Of a stretch of 7,235 nucleotides of DNA, positions 6,088 to 7,235 are shown piece after piece. The stretch comes from JAUWCW01 sp030609125 [NCBI: Candidatus Rokuibacteriota bacterium] (GTDB lineage: Bacteria; JAUVQV01). Position 1 is the stretch's first letter; the number at the start of each line of letters is the position of its first letter. The notes beneath the pieces are model-generated. The model saw nothing but the letters and a program-made list of their open reading frames with translations, searched no databases and was not told the origin of the DNA. The DNA is taken from positions 1-7,235 of the forward strand of contig JAUWCW010000096.1 of assembly GCA_030609125.1 (NCBI GenBank), in the 5' to 3' direction. The position numbers and the translations under genes are program-made.

Positions 6088-6090
6088 GGC
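6067..6090. repeat. GCCTT/AAGGC inverted repeat in the A/T-rich 6S promoter
   Basis: GCCTT (6067-6071) and AAGGC (6086-6090) form an inverted repeat around a 14-bp T-rich stretch between the end of the thiamine-binding gene and the 6S start. It overlaps the 6S -35 and spacer. It is too weak for a convincing terminator, so the upstream operon may read into the 6S gene. No clear terminator is visible between 6139 and 6053. Confidence 0.2.
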
Positions 6091-6139
6091 ATTGTTAAAC
6101 GAAGTACAAAGCAGTTAATTATGAGTATTTTCGGGTGGT

Positions 6140-6451
6140 TTACTCCATCGTGCCGAGCTTCTCCTCAACGGACCTGACCTTGTCGTCCATGTCCCCGGGC
6201 TTGTCACGGCGGTCGTCGATCTTGATCGTGGTCGAAACCCGCAGCGCCCCGGCATCGAAGAGAGACTCGTGCATCTTGCGAATAACGTCGAGGCAGTCGC
6301 CGAGATCTCCCTGGATCGTCGTGAACATCGGACCGAGTTTGAATCTCACCCTGCCGTCCGCCCGGAGGATCTTCTCCGCCCCCGCGACGTAGGAGCTTAC
6401 GCTGGTGCTTCCGGTACCGAGGGGCGCAATACTGACCGCCACTATCGCCAT
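6140..6451 (-). CDS. MTH1187-family thiamine-binding protein (DUF77)
   Basis: A 103-residue cytoplasmic protein of the MTH1187/YkoF-like family: small ferredoxin-fold proteins that form tetramers and bind thiamine or its precursors. Family signatures run through the whole length: AIVAVSIAPLGTG (2-14), SSYVAGA (19-25), KLGPMFTTIQGDL (38-50), MHESLFDAGALRV (60-72), TTIKIDDRRDK (74-84) and KVRSVEEKL (91-99). Length is normal (about 95-105). The ATG at 6451 has GGAGG at 6457-6461 (5-bp spacing). It begins 15 bp after the stop of the exported repeat protein and has no promoter of its own, so the two are probably one operon. No thiamine biosynthesis or transport gene and no TPP-riboswitch-like element is visible nearby, so its role here is open. 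Confidence 0.92.
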   Translation of the reverse strand: MAIVAVSIAPLGTGSTSVSSYVAGAEKILRADGRVRFKLGPMFTTIQGDLGDCLDVIRKMHESLFDAGALRVSTTIKIDDRRDKPGDMDDKVRSVEEKLGTME

Positions 6452-6466
6452 GAGTGCCTCCCTTGT

Positions 6467-7084
6467 CTATCGCAGGTATCCCCGCCACGTCCCGTCGAGG
6501 CCGAAGAGGTTGTATCCTCTTCCCCCGTCCGGACGGAGGTACCCGCTCCACGCTGCCTCCAGGTCGAACAGGTTGTAGCCCTGCCCCCCGTCCTGCACGG
6601 CAAAGCCCGTCCACCTCCCGGCAGGATCGAAGAGGTTGAGAACCTCGCGTCCACCCGCCGCCGCGGCCAGTCCCGTCAGCCGCGCCTCCAGGTCGAAGAG
6701 GTAGTATCCCGTCCATTCGCTCCGGAGGGGATTGAGATCCCTGTTCCGGACGGGGTTGAGGAGGGTGTTGCGGACAGGGTTCAGCAGTCGCTCATACCTG
6801 GGGTTCAACGACTTGTTGTACTCGGGGTTGAGGGACCTGTTGTAACGCGGATCCAGCTCCCGGTTGTAGAGCGGGTTGATCTGCCGGTTGTAGTCGGGAT
6901 TGAGACTCCTATTGTACTTCGGGTTCAGGTCCCTGTTGTATCTGGGATCGTATTCCCGATCGTAACTCTCTCCCCGGTAACTCCGGTGCTGCGCCGTCGC
7001 AGTGAAGGTGGTGAGCAGCACCGTCGCTGCGAGCACGGGAATGGCCATCCGCCCCGCGATGCACCGCATGCCGTGAATTCTCAT
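6467..7084 (-). CDS. Exported repeat protein (octad YNRxLNP and W-G-Y repeats)
   Basis: A 205-residue protein of no family I recognise. Residues 1-31 are a signal peptide: basic start, hydrophobic core IPVLAATVLLTTF, likely cleaved after TATA. The mature protein has two parts. Residues 40-119 are ten consecutive 8-residue units of consensus xYNRxLNP; the first unit (SYDREYDP) and last three are degenerate. Residues 120-205 are imperfect ~21-residue repeats with a W-x-G-Y/F segment, a D/G-G-G turn and GYNLFD: WTGYYLFD, WTGFAVQDGGQGYNLFD, WSGYLRPDGGRGYNLFG, ending WRGYLR. No cysteine is left after signal cleavage and there is no lipobox, so it is probably a soluble periplasmic or surface protein. 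I chose the ATG at 7084, preceded by GGGGGTGGTGG. The frame is open to 7180, but that extension would put about 45 residues ahead of the signal peptide. It leads an operon with the thiamine-binding gene. The function is unknown. Confidence 0.85.
   Translation of the reverse strand: MRIHGMRCIAGRMAIPVLAATVLLTTFTATAQHRSYRGESYDREYDPRYNRDLNPKYNRSLNPDYNRQINPLYNRELDPRYNRSLNPEYNKSLNPRYERLLNPVRNTLLNPVRNRDLNPLRSEWTGYYLFDLEARLTGLAAAAGGREVLNLFDPAGRWTGFAVQDGGQGYNLFDLEAAWSGYLRPDGGRGYNLFGLDGTWRGYLR
6728..6967 (-). repeat. Ten 24-bp coding repeats (octad tract)
   Basis: Exactly 240 bp encode ten uninterrupted 8-residue units. On the plus strand this shows as a recurring GTTGTA (codons for Tyr-Asn) followed by G(G)GTT (codons for Asn-Pro) every 24 bases. 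Units differ at silent and at first and fifth amino-acid positions, so the array is old enough to have diverged while keeping its period, which suggests selection on the protein rather than recent slippage. Confidence 0.85.
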
Positions 7085-7107
7085 GACCACCACCCCCTTT
7101 GTCAGCA

Positions 7108-7116
7108 AGAATACCA
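7108..7116 (-). promoter_or_regulatory. Possible extended -10 of the repeat-protein operon
   Basis: On the minus strand TGGTATTCT is TG, one base, then TATTCT (4/6 to -10). It would start transcription near 7101, about 17 nt before the ATG at 7084. No -35 is evident. A rival promoter with -10 TATAGT lies at 7205-7210. Confidence 0.3.
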
Positions 7117-7163
7117 GCTTTTGCCGCTCCACCCCAGCCTCTCCGGCACGGAGCAGTCCGGCG

Positions 7164-7199
7164 GAGGAAAATATCCTCATCTTCCCCTGTCTGAACAGG
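7164..7199. promoter_or_regulatory. Two dyads in the divergent control region
   Basis: GAGGA-AAATA-TCCTC (7164-7178) and CCTGT-CTGA-ACAGG (7186-7199) are perfect inverted repeats. Their centres are about 21 bp apart, so they would lie on the same face of the helix. They sit between the repeat-protein gene and the divergent gene starting at 7220, directly beside the overlapping -10 elements, a place suited to repressor binding. I recognise neither as a known operator. In RNA they could also be small leader hairpins. Confidence 0.35.
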
Positions 7200-7204
7200 A
7201 TTTT

Positions 7205-7212
7205 ACTATAAT
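7205..7212. promoter_or_regulatory. Overlapping divergent -10 elements at the right edge
   Basis: TATAAT on the plus strand (7207-7212, perfect consensus) overlaps TATAGT on the minus strand (7205-7210, 5/6). The plus start is predicted near 7219, at or next to an ATG at 7220. The minus start near 7198 would give the repeat-protein operon a leader of about 115 nt containing both dyads. No clear -35 is visible; the minus -35 would lie at the very end of the window. Confidence 0.45.
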
Positions 7213-7219
7213 CCTCTCC

Positions 7220-7235
7220 ATGAACCCCACGCCTG
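7220..7235 (+). CDS. Possible start of a gene cut by the window edge
   Basis: An ATG at 7220 opens a frame reading MNPTP before the window ends. It lies 8 bases after a perfect TATAAT, so its message would have almost no leader, and no Shine-Dalgarno precedes it. With only five codons visible nothing can be said of function, and the true start could lie further downstream. Confidence 0.3.

Noticed and set aside
6121-6177. Plus-strand 18-residue frame starting MSIFGWF
   Set aside because: No Shine-Dalgarno, very short, and overlapping the 3' end of the thiamine-binding gene on the other strand.
6728-6967. CRISPR-like array because of the regular 24-bp period
   Set aside because: Repeats are contiguous without spacers, in frame and diverged as codons do. 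They encode the octad tract of a secreted protein.

Overview
The window is GC-rich (roughly 60% or more) with tight gene packing and strong G/C preference at third codon positions. Its gene families (a class V aminotransferase, a DHH phosphoesterase, a ~115 kDa NAD-type glutamate dehydrogenase, a rhomboid protease, LemA and an MTH1187-type thiamine-binding protein) fit a free-living Gram-negative bacterium, most plausibly of the Desulfobacterota (former Deltaproteobacteria). That taxonomic call is an inference from gene style. No marker gene is present, and I see no mobile element, CRISPR array or tRNA.

Layout, left to right. A class V aminotransferase reads leftward off the edge (1-252, minus). 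From a shared divergent promoter region (about 298-359), a DHH phosphoesterase reads rightward (360-1250). It converges, with a 15-bp gap, on a 1008-residue glutamate dehydrogenase on the minus strand (1266-4292). The dehydrogenase is divergent from a rhomboid protease (4442-5194), which is followed by lemA (5286-5840) with its own promoter. The stretch 5841-6139 has no convincing protein gene. It carries what I read as a 6S RNA gene (5908-6052, minus) with a good sigma-70-type promoter. Beyond it lies a two-gene minus-strand operon: an exported repeat protein of no family I recognise (6467-7084) followed by a thiamine-binding protein (6140-6451). A further gene probably starts at the right edge (7220, plus).

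The unusual items are three. (1) The unannotated structured RNA starts exactly where the promoter predicts, closes with a 9-bp terminal stem, and matches the layout of E. coli 6S RNA closely, down to the position equivalent to the product-RNA start. (2) The secreted protein has ten back-to-back 8-residue units (consensus xYNRxLNP) followed by ~21-residue W-G-Y / GYNLFD repeats, and is apparently co-transcribed with a thiamine-binding protein. (3) Overlapping, nearly symmetric -10 elements recur at three places, twice directly in front of ATG codons that would give almost leaderless messages.

The genes do not form one pathway. The segment looks like ordinary core chromosome: amino-acid metabolism, nucleotide or phosphoester metabolism, membrane proteolysis, a global RNA regulator and a small envelope operon.
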